Source: Candidatus Methanomethylophilus sp. UBA78 (GTDB taxonomy: Archaea; Thermoplasmatota; Thermoplasmata; Methanomassiliicoccales; Methanomethylophilaceae). From it: DNA of 51,701 bases. Shown in pieces: positions 23,717 to 33,041 of this stretch (its first letter is position 1; each line of letters opens with the position of its first letter). The translations under genes were made by a program, and so were the position numbers. Location: contig DARY01000032.1 in the NCBI GenBank assembly GCA_002503545.1, positions 19,490 to 71,190 of the forward strand. Direction: 5' to 3'. The notes beneath the pieces were generated by a model. That model saw only the letters and a list, made by a program, of their open reading frames with translations, made no database searches and was not told the DNA's origin.

Positions 23717-24550
23717 ATGGCAGACGCGGAGATGACGGCGGCGGAGATCGAGGAGCGCATAGAAGCCTGCAGGAAGAGGATCATGAGCGCGGAGGCGGCC
23801 ATCGCGGAGAGGCCCGACTCCAGCCGCGCCCAGACGCTCGCCATATCCGTGCGCCCCCTGCGTGCCGAACTGGCGAACCTCGAACGCCTCCTGGACGAGG
23901 CCCGCGCCAGGGAGGATCCCCGCGAGCGGGAGATAAGGAAGGAGCTGGACAAGAACCAGGCGGAGATCGAGGAGCTGGAGGAGAGGCTCCGCACGGCCTC
24001 CGACCCCGTGGAGGTCAACAACCTCTCCGTCTCCCGGCGCTTCCTCCAGATGGAGCGCAACCAGCTGCTGATAAGGCTGGCCGGGGGGAGGGGAGCGGAG
24101 GAGGAGGACGAGACCGCCGAGCTGCGCAGGGCCAACGATGCCAAGAGCCGCATCATCGAGGACCAGAACGCGAAGATCGAATCCCTCAGGAAGGAGCTCT
24201 CGGTGGCGAAGGCGGCCCTCGGGAACCCGGAGGATTCGGCGTCCTGCGACGAGACCCGCGTCACCGTGACCGCCGGCAGGCTCAACTCCATACGCAACGA
24301 GGCCCGCAGGCTCGGAGCGGAGAACTACGACCTCAGGACGGAGATCTCCGACCTGAAGAAGCAGGCCGACCTGCTGCACCGCAACATAGGCGAGCTGACC
24401 GCCCACTGCCGCGAGAGCGACGGCCACATACGCGAGCTCGAGGAACGCTGCCGGGCGCTGTCCGGACAGCTCGAGGCCTCCGTCCGCAAGCTCCGCGAGG
24501 CGGAGAAGGAGATCGCCGGACTCCGCGAGTACATAGCCGGATCCAAATGA
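23717..24550 (+). CDS. Coiled-coil protein, unknown function
   Basis: 277-residue, almost wholly alpha-helical coiled-coil protein with heptad patterning from the N-terminus (MADAEMTAAEIEERIEACRK) to the end, very rich in Glu, Arg and Leu. There are no globular-domain motifs, no signal peptide and no membrane segment. It could be a structural or tether protein of the SMC-arm type, but without ATPase heads. The ATG at 23717 is fixed by the TATA box 28 bases upstream. It is followed by a hairpin. Confidence 0.72.
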   Translation: MADAEMTAAEIEERIEACRKRIMSAEAAIAERPDSSRAQTLAISVRPLRAELANLERLLDEARAREDPREREIRKELDKNQAEIEELEERLRTASDPVEVNNLSVSRRFLQMERNQLLIRLAGGRGAEEEDETAELRRANDAKSRIIEDQNAKIESLRKELSVAKAALGNPEDSASCDETRVTVTAGRLNSIRNEARRLGAENYDLRTEISDLKKQADLLHRNIGELTAHCRESDGHIRELEERCRALSGQLEASVRKLREAEKEIAGLREYIAGSK

Positions 24551-24569
24551 CCCAGCATGGGGGGATCCC

Positions 24570-24584
24570 GCCGCGGTCCGCGGC
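24570..24584 (+). terminator. Hairpin after the coiled-coil gene
   Basis: Inverted repeat GCCGCGG-T-CCGCGGC followed by TCCGTTAT. A TTTTATCC-type TATA element at about 24604-24612 then serves the AddB-like gene. Confidence 0.5.
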
Positions 24585-24678
24585 TCCGTTATAACATCCT
24601 ACCCCTTTTATCCGAATAAACCCTTCCCGCATCATCAATCAACCCGGGCACCCGCCGCCCGGCACAAGGGGTCATTCG

Positions 24679-27363
24679 ATGAGGGTCGCCAAGACTATAG
24701 AGGAGATTTACGGGGAGGCCAAGAAGTACGACGCCGTCATCACGACGGATGCGGCCCTCGCCACCGCGCTGAACGCCAGGATAGACGAGCCTCGCATGAA
24801 CGGTTTCGCATACACGGCCAGGCAGATCGCGGCCATGAGGGAGGGCTTCACCCTCGGGCGCCCCGTCATGTCGGACCTGGAGATAGTGCGCGAGATCAGG
24901 AAGGACACCGACCTCGATTTCAAGTTCATCTACAGCGAGGTCCTGAACATACGCGACATCAGGAAGCACACCGCCGACGTGGGGAAGCATCTCTACTCGT
25001 CCCGCGCCAGGAAGGTGTGGGAATCCTACCGCCTCCTCCCGACCAAGGAACGCAGCATGTCCGAGTACGACTACGGCAACGACTCCTTCTTCAGGGACAA
25101 GAAGGTGGCGGCCATCGGCCTCGACCTCTTCGACGAGCTCGACAAATGCATGAACATCAACGGCATCGACGAGATAGACCTGTTCAAGGACGGGGACTAC
25201 GGGATCGACACCATCTACGCGATAGGGAACGACAGGCAGATCGCCGACGGCATAGTGGACCTCCTGAAGGACGTCGACCCGACCGACGCGGCGGTCGTCC
25301 TCGACTCCGACAGCCCCCTGGCCGATGCCGTGAGGGCCGCCCTCTACAGGAACAGGATCCCTTTCAAGAACACCCTCGACGTGAAGGACCTGTCCCAGAT
25401 CAGGGATTTCCTGCAGTTCCTGACGCTGGCCAACGAGTACAGGACCCTCCGCGTCTCCGACGTGCGCGAACTGTTCCTCAGCTACGGGGCGGGCGACTCG
25501 AAGGAGGGCGCGGGACTGAAGTCCCAGTACGACAAATACCTGCTCTCCAAGGTCCCGCTGGACGAGAGGAACAACGAGACGGTCCGGAAACTGATAGGCA
25601 TCATGAAGGGCATAAGGGGGAAGACCTACGGCGAGGTCCTCGACGAGGTGATGCCCGAGAGGTTCGCCTACAGGAAGACGTCGGTGAAGATCCTCCTCAC
25701 GGACCTCGGCTTCCTGGACGAGAGGGTCGCCCCCGAGAAGACGGCCGAGATCGTGTACGCCGTCAACAACATCGAGGACCTCCGCCACAACGAGCAGATA
25801 CCGGAGGAGGAGAAGAGGGGGGTGCTCCTCGCGGACTGCGGGAACTCCGTATACGTCGACAGGTCCCTGGTGATCTTCGCCGGCATGGACAGCGGCTGGG
25901 ATAAGGACACCTCGGGCAAGGACTACGTCGACCCGCAGGCGGAGGCGGAGAGGAACGCGATACGCATGAACGTCCTCCTCCAGCAGGGCGACTGCAGGGT
26001 CTACGCCGTCAAACCGATGACCGACGGCAAACCGACCCAGCCCTGCCGGCACATAATCAACCTGTTCAGAGACGGAAAGGGGAACCCCACCGGGAAGATA
26101 GGGGGTTTCCGCGACATATGCCGCGAATACAGGAAGGGGACCTGGTGCGCGGAGACCGAGAACGTGTTCGCCGGGAAGCCGGAGATCGCCGTCGAGACGG
26201 CCGACCGTTACGACGGGAAATTCTCCAAGACGAGCTACAACCGGTACTGCGAGTGCCCGCTGAGGTACCTGTACGGCGAGGTGCTCAGGACGGAGGACAA
26301 CGAGCACACGGTCTTCGGGAGCTGCCTCCATGACTTCGCGGAGATGTACTTCTGCTACCCGGAGACCGTGAGGCTCAGGGGCACGGAGTACTACCTGGAC
26401 AGACTGAACTCCATGTACTCCGGACTGTCCAGCGGATGCGCGGAGGAGCTGGACCGCAGCAAGTTCAGGATATACCTGTCTAACCTGATGAAGTTCATCG
26501 ACAGGATAAGACCGGACGAGGTGCCGCTGGACATAAATCTGGAGGACAGGGACGAGAGGTTCCGCAACGTTTTCATGACGGAGGAGGGGCTGGATAAGTG
26601 CTCCTCCCTGACCGAGGCCGGCATGGAGGCGTCCGAGCACATGTATGCGAAGTTCGATGCGTACGTCGGCAGCGACATATACGACTACAAGACGGGCCAG
26701 TCCAAGACCGGAACGGAAATCGTGAAAGCTTTCGACCGCGGGTCCGACAAATACCTCGACTTCCAACCCCTGATCTACCTCTACGTGCTCAGCCGCCATC
26801 TGGGGTCCGACAGCGCCTCCTTCAACCTGTTCTACATAGGGGACAACGACATAGAGTCCGCGGGGGAGAACTTCGACGTCGGCCTCAACGTGCGCAGGGT
26901 GGAACTCGTAGGGGAGGACCACGACTCGTTCGTCCTCGGCGAGGACTCCCCCATCAGAAGGGACTACCAAGCCGGAAGCAAACACAAGGTGGCGGACAGA
27001 TGGGACGAGGTGACGGCCGCCGTCAGGGAGGCGATGGGGTACGAGGGCTGGCAGAACTCCAGGGAGTGCATATCCCGCCTCTGCGCGATACTGAGTTACC
27101 AGGAATCCACGGCGGCGCAGATCCTGAAAAAACTGGCCAGTCCCACACCGGTCGACGACGAGGGCACCGTTTACGTACCGTCCGATGCCATGGAGGAGTT
27201 CGCGGAACGGCTCGGCCGGGATTACGGGGATGCGTGCGACATCAGGGCCATGCCCGTGAAGGACGTCACACCGGGACCGTTCGAGTGCAACAAGTGCGAG
27301 ATGCGGAGCATCTGCATGGCCGAAGAGAACAAGGCGGATGCGGCGGAGGAGGCGGAGGAATGA
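24679..27363 (+). CDS. AddB-like nuclease subunit with Fe-S cysteines
   Basis: 894-residue protein with the architecture of AddB/RexB: a degenerate helicase-like N-terminal two-thirds without Walker motifs and a C-terminal PD-(D/E)xK nuclease domain. The nuclease core reads IYDYKTGQSK (Asp669, Lys671) followed by LDFQPLIYLYVLSRHL, the Q-containing helix. Four cysteines expected for an AddB-type 4Fe-4S staple are present: Cys524 or Cys526 in RYCECPLRYLYG and Cys870/873/879 in FECNKCEMRSIC. Its stop overlaps the start of the helicase gene by four bases, so the two form a complex-encoding operon. Role: processing of double-strand DNA ends. Its N-terminal part is too diverged to assign finer details. 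Confidence 0.85.
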   Translation: MRVAKTIEEIYGEAKKYDAVITTDAALATALNARIDEPRMNGFAYTARQIAAMREGFTLGRPVMSDLEIVREIRKDTDLDFKFIYSEVLNIRDIRKHTADVGKHLYSSRARKVWESYRLLPTKERSMSEYDYGNDSFFRDKKVAAIGLDLFDELDKCMNINGIDEIDLFKDGDYGIDTIYAIGNDRQIADGIVDLLKDVDPTDAAVVLDSDSPLADAVRAALYRNRIPFKNTLDVKDLSQIRDFLQFLTLANEYRTLRVSDVRELFLSYGAGDSKEGAGLKSQYDKYLLSKVPLDERNNETVRKLIGIMKGIRGKTYGEVLDEVMPERFAYRKTSVKILLTDLGFLDERVAPEKTAEIVYAVNNIEDLRHNEQIPEEEKRGVLLADCGNSVYVDRSLVIFAGMDSGWDKDTSGKDYVDPQAEAERNAIRMNVLLQQGDCRVYAVKPMTDGKPTQPCRHIINLFRDGKGNPTGKIGGFRDICREYRKGTWCAETENVFAGKPEIAVETADRYDGKFSKTSYNRYCECPLRYLYGEVLRTEDNEHTVFGSCLHDFAEMYFCYPETVRLRGTEYYLDRLNSMYSGLSSGCAEELDRSKFRIYLSNLMKFIDRIRPDEVPLDINLEDRDERFRNVFMTEEGLDKCSSLTEAGMEASEHMYAKFDAYVGSDIYDYKTGQSKTGTEIVKAFDRGSDKYLDFQPLIYLYVLSRHLGSDSASFNLFYIGDNDIESAGENFDVGLNVRRVELVGEDHDSFVLGEDSPIRRDYQAGSKHKVADRWDEVTAAVREAMGYEGWQNSRECISRLCAILSYQESTAAQILKKLASPTPVDDEGTVYVPSDAMEEFAERLGRDYGDACDIRAMPVKDVTPGPFECNKCEMRSICMAEENKADAAEEAEE

Positions 27364-30326
27364 CCTCGGACGAATCGCAGGACGCGATAGTCAGGAACAC
27401 CGAGGGCATGGTGGTGGTGGATGCTGGACCCGGGACCGGCAAGACCCACACCGTCATAAGGAGGTGCCTGAACCTCATACGCAGGAAGGACATCGGCAAG
27501 GACGACGTCGTGATGCTGACCTTCACCAGGAACGCCGCCGAGGAGATGAGGAGCCGTCTGATGCAGGGCGTATCGGACCTCTACTTCGGCAAGGACGGGG
27601 ACAGCATAGACGAGGAGACGTACAGGCGCATGACCCTCACCGCCGAGGGCATGAAGGTCCAGACGTTCGACTCCTACTGTCTGGGTATAGTGAAATCCTC
27701 CCCCGGGTACATAAGCAGGTTCTTCCGCTTCGAGAAGGAGGCTCTGACCCATAGCACCAGCATCGTGGAGAGCCAGTCCGTCAACGAGACGTACTTCAGA
27801 AGGTTCCTCGACCATTTCCTGGATGAGCACGGCGGGGAATACGGGGACCTCGCCGCCATCGCACAGGAGAACCCGTCCTCGCTGTACAAGCTGATAGAGC
27901 GCCTGATGGCGCGCGGCATCCTGCCCCTGAAGAAGAACGAGGGGAAGGACGACGGGATAGGGAGGTGGTTCGGCGGGAACGACGGAAGGGACCTCCTGGG
28001 AGATGTGGAGGGCCTGCGCAGGATGATGGACGGATGGAAACCCTCAAGCGATGACGCGAAGAAGATCTCCGACGTGCTGGGTCTGGAGGGGTACACCCTC
28101 AAACCCATCGACCCGAGGATGTTCGACGAGGCCGCCGGCGACGACAGGAGCGCCCTCCTGAGGATGGTCCACGACATCTACTACGAGTTCATACGCAGGA
28201 GCGTGGGCGACGACCGTCTGACCTTCGGGCTCGCGGCCTCGTTCGCGTTCATAATCCTCTACGAGGACAGGGAGACGAGGGAGAGGGTCCAATGCAGGTA
28301 CCTCATCGTGGACGAGTTCCAGGACACCAACAGCAACCAGCTGATGATCTCCCTGATGGCCCTGAAGGAGCCCAACCTCTGTGTGGTCGGGGACTGGAAG
28401 CAGGGGATATACGGGTTCAGGTTCGTCAGCATAGAGAACATAACCGACTTCGGGAACAGGGTGGAGAGGTTCCGCAGATACCTGAACGACGACGTGAAAC
28501 GCATAGATTACGAGATAGGCGAGGTCAGGAACCTGCCGCTGAAGACCAGCTACCGCAGCTCCCAGCTGATCGTCGACATGGCGTTCAGCGCCCTCCGTGC
28601 GAAAGGCAGGAAGGAAGAGATAATCGACACCAGCAACATAACCGAGATAAAGGCCAAGTGGGACGCCCCGGAGGGGATGACGGCCTTCGAGACCGTCGGA
28701 TGCGATTCCAAGGACGAGGAGTACAGGGAGGTCGTGCGCCGGATAGAGAACTACGTCAGCAACGGCAGATACGCCATCCGCGACTATGACCCAGACACGA
28801 AAAAGGAGTTCGCGAGACCGGCCCGCTACTCGGACATAGCCGTCCTGTGCAGAACCTCCAGGGTATGCAAGAACGTGTTCCTCGAATGCAGGAAGCGCGG
28901 GATACCCGCATTCCTGCAGGGGGACATGGAGGTCATGTCCACCAGGGAGGGCAAGCTGCTGCTGGCCTGGCTCAGGTACGTGAACGACTTCAGGGACCGC
29001 TGGGGCATAGTCCCGATCCTGGCCGACATGGGGTACTCCCTGGACCAGATCGAGGAGATGCTGAGATACGACGAGGAGACCGGAAGGGACGGGATACCCG
29101 ACGAGGTGCGGCGGATGAGGCGGACCCTCTCCGACAAGAAGAGGAGGATCACCGACCTCATCGCCACCGTGTTCGGCTTCTACGGTCTGGACAACGATAA
29201 GACCCAGACGATAATGTCCGTGATCTCCAAGGCCCACCGCTCCTCCCTCATGACGATATCCGAAGTCATCGGCATGATCGAGACGGACATGGACAACAAC
29301 ACCTCCTATAAGATGGACGGGATACCCGACGAGAATGCGATCACGATACAGACCATGCACAAATCGAAGGGGCTCGAATACCCGATAGTCATCGTGCCAG
29401 GCATAGATAATATGGCCATGCCGAATACCAAGCACGACCCGGAACCCTTCCTGTTCAACGACACCATCGGGATCAGGTGCAGGAGCACCGTGGTGGAGGT
29501 CGGCGGTAACAAACTTCTGAAACCGTCGTGGAGGACCCTGATCGCCGTGAAGTCCCAGGAGATCGACTACGGGGAGGAGAGGAGGCTCCTGTTCGTGGCC
29601 ATATCGAGGGCGTCGCAGTACGTGACCCTCATCGCCGGGAACAATCCGTCCGGCTTCTTCACCCACTACAGCGGGATGGAGGGGCAGAGGCTGGAGAGCC
29701 CCCTGAGGACGGAGATGCCCGTGCGTCCGGAGGAATCCAAGACGCTGGTCGAAAGACCCAGACTGCCGGAGATCAGGGCACGCAGGAAGAACATCGGCGT
29801 GCACGGCATAATGAACACGGCGAACGGCGGCGCCTCCCTGGACGATTCCGACGAGATGATAGGCCCCAAGGGCAGGAACTACGGCACCGCGGTGCACAAG
29901 TACGCCGAACTCATAGTCAGGGGCATAGAGGTGGACCGGAAGGTATCGGAGGAGTACCCTGAGGTGGAGAAGGCCCGCAGGATAATAGAGGATCTCCGCG
30001 GGGACCACGAGCTGGATGCGGAGGTGGAGTGCTCCCTCCCCATAAACAGGCTGAACGTGACGCTGAGGGGCGTCATCGACCTCGTCGCCATAGGGAAGGA
30101 CACGGTGGAGATACACGACTGGAAGAACGACGTGACGAAGGACAACAGGGAGGAGTACATGGTGCAGCTGAGCGTCTACGCCCACGTGGCGGAGATGTTC
30201 TACAAACGCAAGGCGAAGTGCTTCATCCAGTGGCTGGTGCTGGACGACACGGACGGATTCGACCCGCTCCCGATGGAGGTCATAGAGGAGAGGACGGAGA
30301 GGGTCCTGACGGCCGGGAGGGACTGA
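27360..30326 (+). CDS. AddA-like UvrD/Rep helicase-nuclease
   Basis: 988-residue superfamily-1A helicase fused to a PD-(D/E)xK nuclease, as in AddA. Helicase motifs in order: Walker A DAGPGTGKT (residues 23-29), LTFTRNAAEEM (Ia), VDEFQDTN (II, near 318), VGDWKQGIYGFR (III), TSYRSS (IV), TMHKSKGLEYP (V, near 666) and LLFVAISRA (VI). The nuclease motif EIHDWKND is near residue 920, followed by YMVQLSVYAHVAEMF. Together with the upstream gene it should unwind and resect broken DNA for recombination, and may degrade foreign DNA. The start ATG overlaps the stop of the AddB-like gene, which rules out the longer open frame. AddAB is mainly bacterial. Confidence 0.92.
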   Translation: MTSDESQDAIVRNTEGMVVVDAGPGTGKTHTVIRRCLNLIRRKDIGKDDVVMLTFTRNAAEEMRSRLMQGVSDLYFGKDGDSIDEETYRRMTLTAEGMKVQTFDSYCLGIVKSSPGYISRFFRFEKEALTHSTSIVESQSVNETYFRRFLDHFLDEHGGEYGDLAAIAQENPSSLYKLIERLMARGILPLKKNEGKDDGIGRWFGGNDGRDLLGDVEGLRRMMDGWKPSSDDAKKISDVLGLEGYTLKPIDPRMFDEAAGDDRSALLRMVHDIYYEFIRRSVGDDRLTFGLAASFAFIILYEDRETRERVQCRYLIVDEFQDTNSNQLMISLMALKEPNLCVVGDWKQGIYGFRFVSIENITDFGNRVERFRRYLNDDVKRIDYEIGEVRNLPLKTSYRSSQLIVDMAFSALRAKGRKEEIIDTSNITEIKAKWDAPEGMTAFETVGCDSKDEEYREVVRRIENYVSNGRYAIRDYDPDTKKEFARPARYSDIAVLCRTSRVCKNVFLECRKRGIPAFLQGDMEVMSTREGKLLLAWLRYVNDFRDRWGIVPILADMGYSLDQIEEMLRYDEETGRDGIPDEVRRMRRTLSDKKRRITDLIATVFGFYGLDNDKTQTIMSVISKAHRSSLMTISEVIGMIETDMDNNTSYKMDGIPDENAITIQTMHKSKGLEYPIVIVPGIDNMAMPNTKHDPEPFLFNDTIGIRCRSTVVEVGGNKLLKPSWRTLIAVKSQEIDYGEERRLLFVAISRASQYVTLIAGNNPSGFFTHYSGMEGQRLESPLRTEMPVRPEESKTLVERPRLPEIRARRKNIGVHGIMNTANGGASLDDSDEMIGPKGRNYGTAVHKYAELIVRGIEVDRKVSEEYPEVEKARRIIEDLRGDHELDAEVECSLPINRLNVTLRGVIDLVAIGKDTVEIHDWKNDVTKDNREEYMVQLSVYAHVAEMFYKRKAKCFIQWLVLDDTDGFDPLPMEVIEERTERVLTAGRD

Positions 30327-30351
30327 GGAGTGCTCCCGACGTACCGGATGC

Positions 30352-30365
30352 GTCCCGTCTGGGAC
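30352..30365 (+). terminator. Short hairpin after the AddA-like gene
   Basis: GTCCC-GTCT-GGGAC followed by a CT-rich run ending CCCCCTTTCC, 25 bases after the stop. Confidence 0.45.
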
Positions 30366-30467
30366 TGCTCTCCCCCTTTCCGGAATCCGCCGGGAGATGC
30401 GTCCCGACCGTCCATAGTACATCGATTCGAAGAACAAAATTAAAAGTACGGGCTTGAATACAGGGAC

Positions 30468-33041
30468 ATGAAACCGCAGGGACTGACCTCCGAAGAGGTG
30501 AAAGAAAGGAGGCTCTCGGGGAAGTCGAACGATGTCGATGACCAATCCGGCAGGAGTTACCTCGACATCCTCGTCAAGAACCTTGCGACCCCGTTCAACC
30601 TCGTGCTTTTCATCCTCGGGGCCCTGCTCATAATCCTTCCGGAGCAGCCGGATTACATAAACGCCGTCGCCGCCACCGGCGTCATCCTCTTCAACGTGCT
30701 CATCTCGACCGTCCAGGAGATGAAGGCCAAGAGGCGTCTGGACAAGATCGCCCTCCTCATGAGGCCCAAGGTCAGGGCCATGAGGGACGGCAGGGTCGTG
30801 GAGATAGACCGCTCCGAGATCGTGCTGGACGACGTCATGTTCCTGGGACCCGGCGACCAGGCCCAGGTGGACGGGGTCATCGTGGACGAGAGGATGCTGG
30901 AGATGGACGAATCCCTCCTGACCGGGGAGTCCAGGACCTGCAGGAAGCACGAGGGGGACACGGTGTACTCCGGATCCTACTGCGTCACCGGCGAATGCTG
31001 GTTCACGGCCACCAAGGTGGGCGAGGACACGTTCTCCTCCAAGATGCTGAGGAGCGCCAGGAAGTTCGAGAAGAAGAAGACCCCCCTGCAGGTGGAGACC
31101 AACGCCGTGACCGAGATGCTCATGGGTCTCGCGTTCTTCTTCCTGCTCCTGCTCGTCGTCCTCAACGTGTTCAGGGACATCAAGGTCGTGGATTCCCTCA
31201 GGCAGGCCGTGATCGTGCTGGACATAGTGCCGATCGCCCTGTTCCTCCTCATCACCCTGACGTACATGATAGCGGCCGTGCGCATGGCGGACTCCGGGGC
31301 CCTGCTGCAGAACTCCAGCTCCGTGGAGTCGATGAGCCATGTGGACACCGTCTGCATGGACAAGACCGGCACCATAACCACCAACAACCTCGTCTTCGAC
31401 GGCGTGGAGTACCTCACCCCGGACCGCGAGGGCACGGACCGGCTGGTGAGGGAGTTCGTGTCCACCACCGGGAGCAGGAACCGCACCGTCGTGGCCATCG
31501 AGAGCAGATTCGGCACGGGCAGCTACGAACTGGACGACGAGGTCCAGTTCTCCTCCGACAGGAAGTTCAGTGCGGTGCGCGTGAGGAACGGGGACTCCTA
31601 CGACACCGTCGTGCTGGGTGCCTGGTCCTTCCTGAAGGACCGTACGGGGAACGGGGAGGGGGTGGAGGAGAAGCTGTCCGCCATCTCCTCCAGGGGACTG
31701 CGTTCGGTGGTCGTCTTCTCCGGCGGCTCGGCCCCGCTGCACCGGGGGGAGGAGATATCCCTCCCGGACCTGGAGGCGGTCGCCATCATATCCATCTCGG
31801 ACGAGGTCAGGCCCGACTGCAAGGAGATCCTGCAGGAGTTCTCGGAGAACGGGATAGACATAAAGATCATCTCCGGGGACGACCCGGAGACGGTCGACGC
31901 GATATTCAAGATCGCGGAGATACCGGGCGAGAGGAAGATCGTCTCCGGGGATGCGCTCTCCTCCATGTCCGCCGAGGAGTACGAGAAGACCGTCATCGAG
32001 ACCAACATCTTCGGACGCATGCGCCCGGAACAGAAGGAACGCGTCATAGAGACCCTCCGGAAGAAGGACAGGTACGTCGCCATGGTGGGGGACGGCATCA
32101 ACGACGTGCGCTCCATAAAGAAGGCGCAGGTCGGGGTGGCCGTGCAGAGCGGAAGCGGCGCCGCACGCAACGTCGCCGACATCGTCCTGATGAACGACAA
32201 CTTCATGGCCCTCCCCAAGGCCATAGTCGAGGGGAAACGCACCGTGAGCGGTATGAGGGACATACTGAAACTGTACCTCATGAGGAACTTCACCCTCGCC
32301 TTCCTGGTTCTCATCCTCCTGCTGATCTTCAACAAGACCCCGCTCCTGCCCGTGCAGAACGCAGCCTACGCGTTCCTGACCGTCTCCGCATCGGCGTTCC
32401 TGCTGACGATATGGGCCAAACCCTCCGACAACAAGGACCTGGTCCTGCCGAGCGTGATGCGTTACGTGGTACCGACGGCCATAACGACCACCGTCTTCGC
32501 GCTCATCATCTACTGGATGTTCCACACCTCCAGTTTCGACCTCACGGCGGCCATAGACGGGATGAGGGAGAGCACGGGATGGACGGAGGCCGAGCTGCTG
32601 GACAAGCTGGGGGCGAACGACAGGGACTGGAGGGAGATCGCCAGCAGGAACGCCATGATGGCGTTCCTCATGCTGGTCGGGATCTCGCAGCTGTTCATCC
32701 TCTTCCCGATATCCAGGAGGATGTCCATCGACGGGAAGAGGACCTCTGACTGGAAGCCCCTCTTCCTGGGGCTGCTCCTCTTCGGTGCGATGTACGCGCT
32801 CTACAGCTATCCGAAGATATGCGTGGGCATAACGTCGTTCTTCATATTCTCGCCGGACCTGTGGGAGATCATCATCGCGGCCACGGTGGTCTGGTTCGTC
32901 ATGAACACGGTCATACTGAAGAGCCCGCAGCTTAACAGGCTGTCCGACTGGATAGACAGGCGCATCAGGAACAATCTCAAGAAGAGCTTCGAGAAGGAAT
33001 CGGAAGAGGCGTCCAAGGGTTTCCTGGAAGATCAGGAATGA
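30468..33041 (+). CDS. P-type cation-transporting ATPase
   Basis: 857-residue membrane ATPase of the P-type superfamily. Visible landmarks are the actuator TGES (in LLTGESRTCR), phosphorylation site VCMDKTGTITTN with Asp298, the hinge MVGDGINDVRSIKKA and ten predicted helices. The fourth helix has IVPIALFLLITLTY where many ion pumps have PEGL, and the heavy-metal CPx motif and N-terminal metal domains are absent. It is closest in layout to bacterial CtpE/MgtA-like pumps; the transported ion (Ca, Mg or another) cannot be settled. A CAGGGA site precedes the ATG, and AAATTAAAAG about 30 bases upstream is the probable TATA box. Its 3' end overlaps the convergent exonuclease gene by 10 bases. Confidence 0.9.
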   Translation: MKPQGLTSEEVKERRLSGKSNDVDDQSGRSYLDILVKNLATPFNLVLFILGALLIILPEQPDYINAVAATGVILFNVLISTVQEMKAKRRLDKIALLMRPKVRAMRDGRVVEIDRSEIVLDDVMFLGPGDQAQVDGVIVDERMLEMDESLLTGESRTCRKHEGDTVYSGSYCVTGECWFTATKVGEDTFSSKMLRSARKFEKKKTPLQVETNAVTEMLMGLAFFFLLLLVVLNVFRDIKVVDSLRQAVIVLDIVPIALFLLITLTYMIAAVRMADSGALLQNSSSVESMSHVDTVCMDKTGTITTNNLVFDGVEYLTPDREGTDRLVREFVSTTGSRNRTVVAIESRFGTGSYELDDEVQFSSDRKFSAVRVRNGDSYDTVVLGAWSFLKDRTGNGEGVEEKLSAISSRGLRSVVVFSGGSAPLHRGEEISLPDLEAVAIISISDEVRPDCKEILQEFSENGIDIKIISGDDPETVDAIFKIAEIPGERKIVSGDALSSMSAEEYEKTVIETNIFGRMRPEQKERVIETLRKKDRYVAMVGDGINDVRSIKKAQVGVAVQSGSGAARNVADIVLMNDNFMALPKAIVEGKRTVSGMRDILKLYLMRNFTLAFLVLILLLIFNKTPLLPVQNAAYAFLTVSASAFLLTIWAKPSDNKDLVLPSVMRYVVPTAITTTVFALIIYWMFHTSSFDLTAAIDGMRESTGWTEAELLDKLGANDRDWREIASRNAMMAFLMLVGISQLFILFPISRRMSIDGKRTSDWKPLFLGLLLFGAMYALYSYPKICVGITSFFIFSPDLWEIIIAATVVWFVMNTVILKSPQLNRLSDWIDRRIRNNLKKSFEKESEEASKGFLEDQE

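Noticed and set aside
30347..30403. Two copies of GATGCGTCCCG after the AddA-like gene considered as attachment sites.
   Set aside because: Too short, no integrase or tRNA end nearby, and similar words occur elsewhere by composition.
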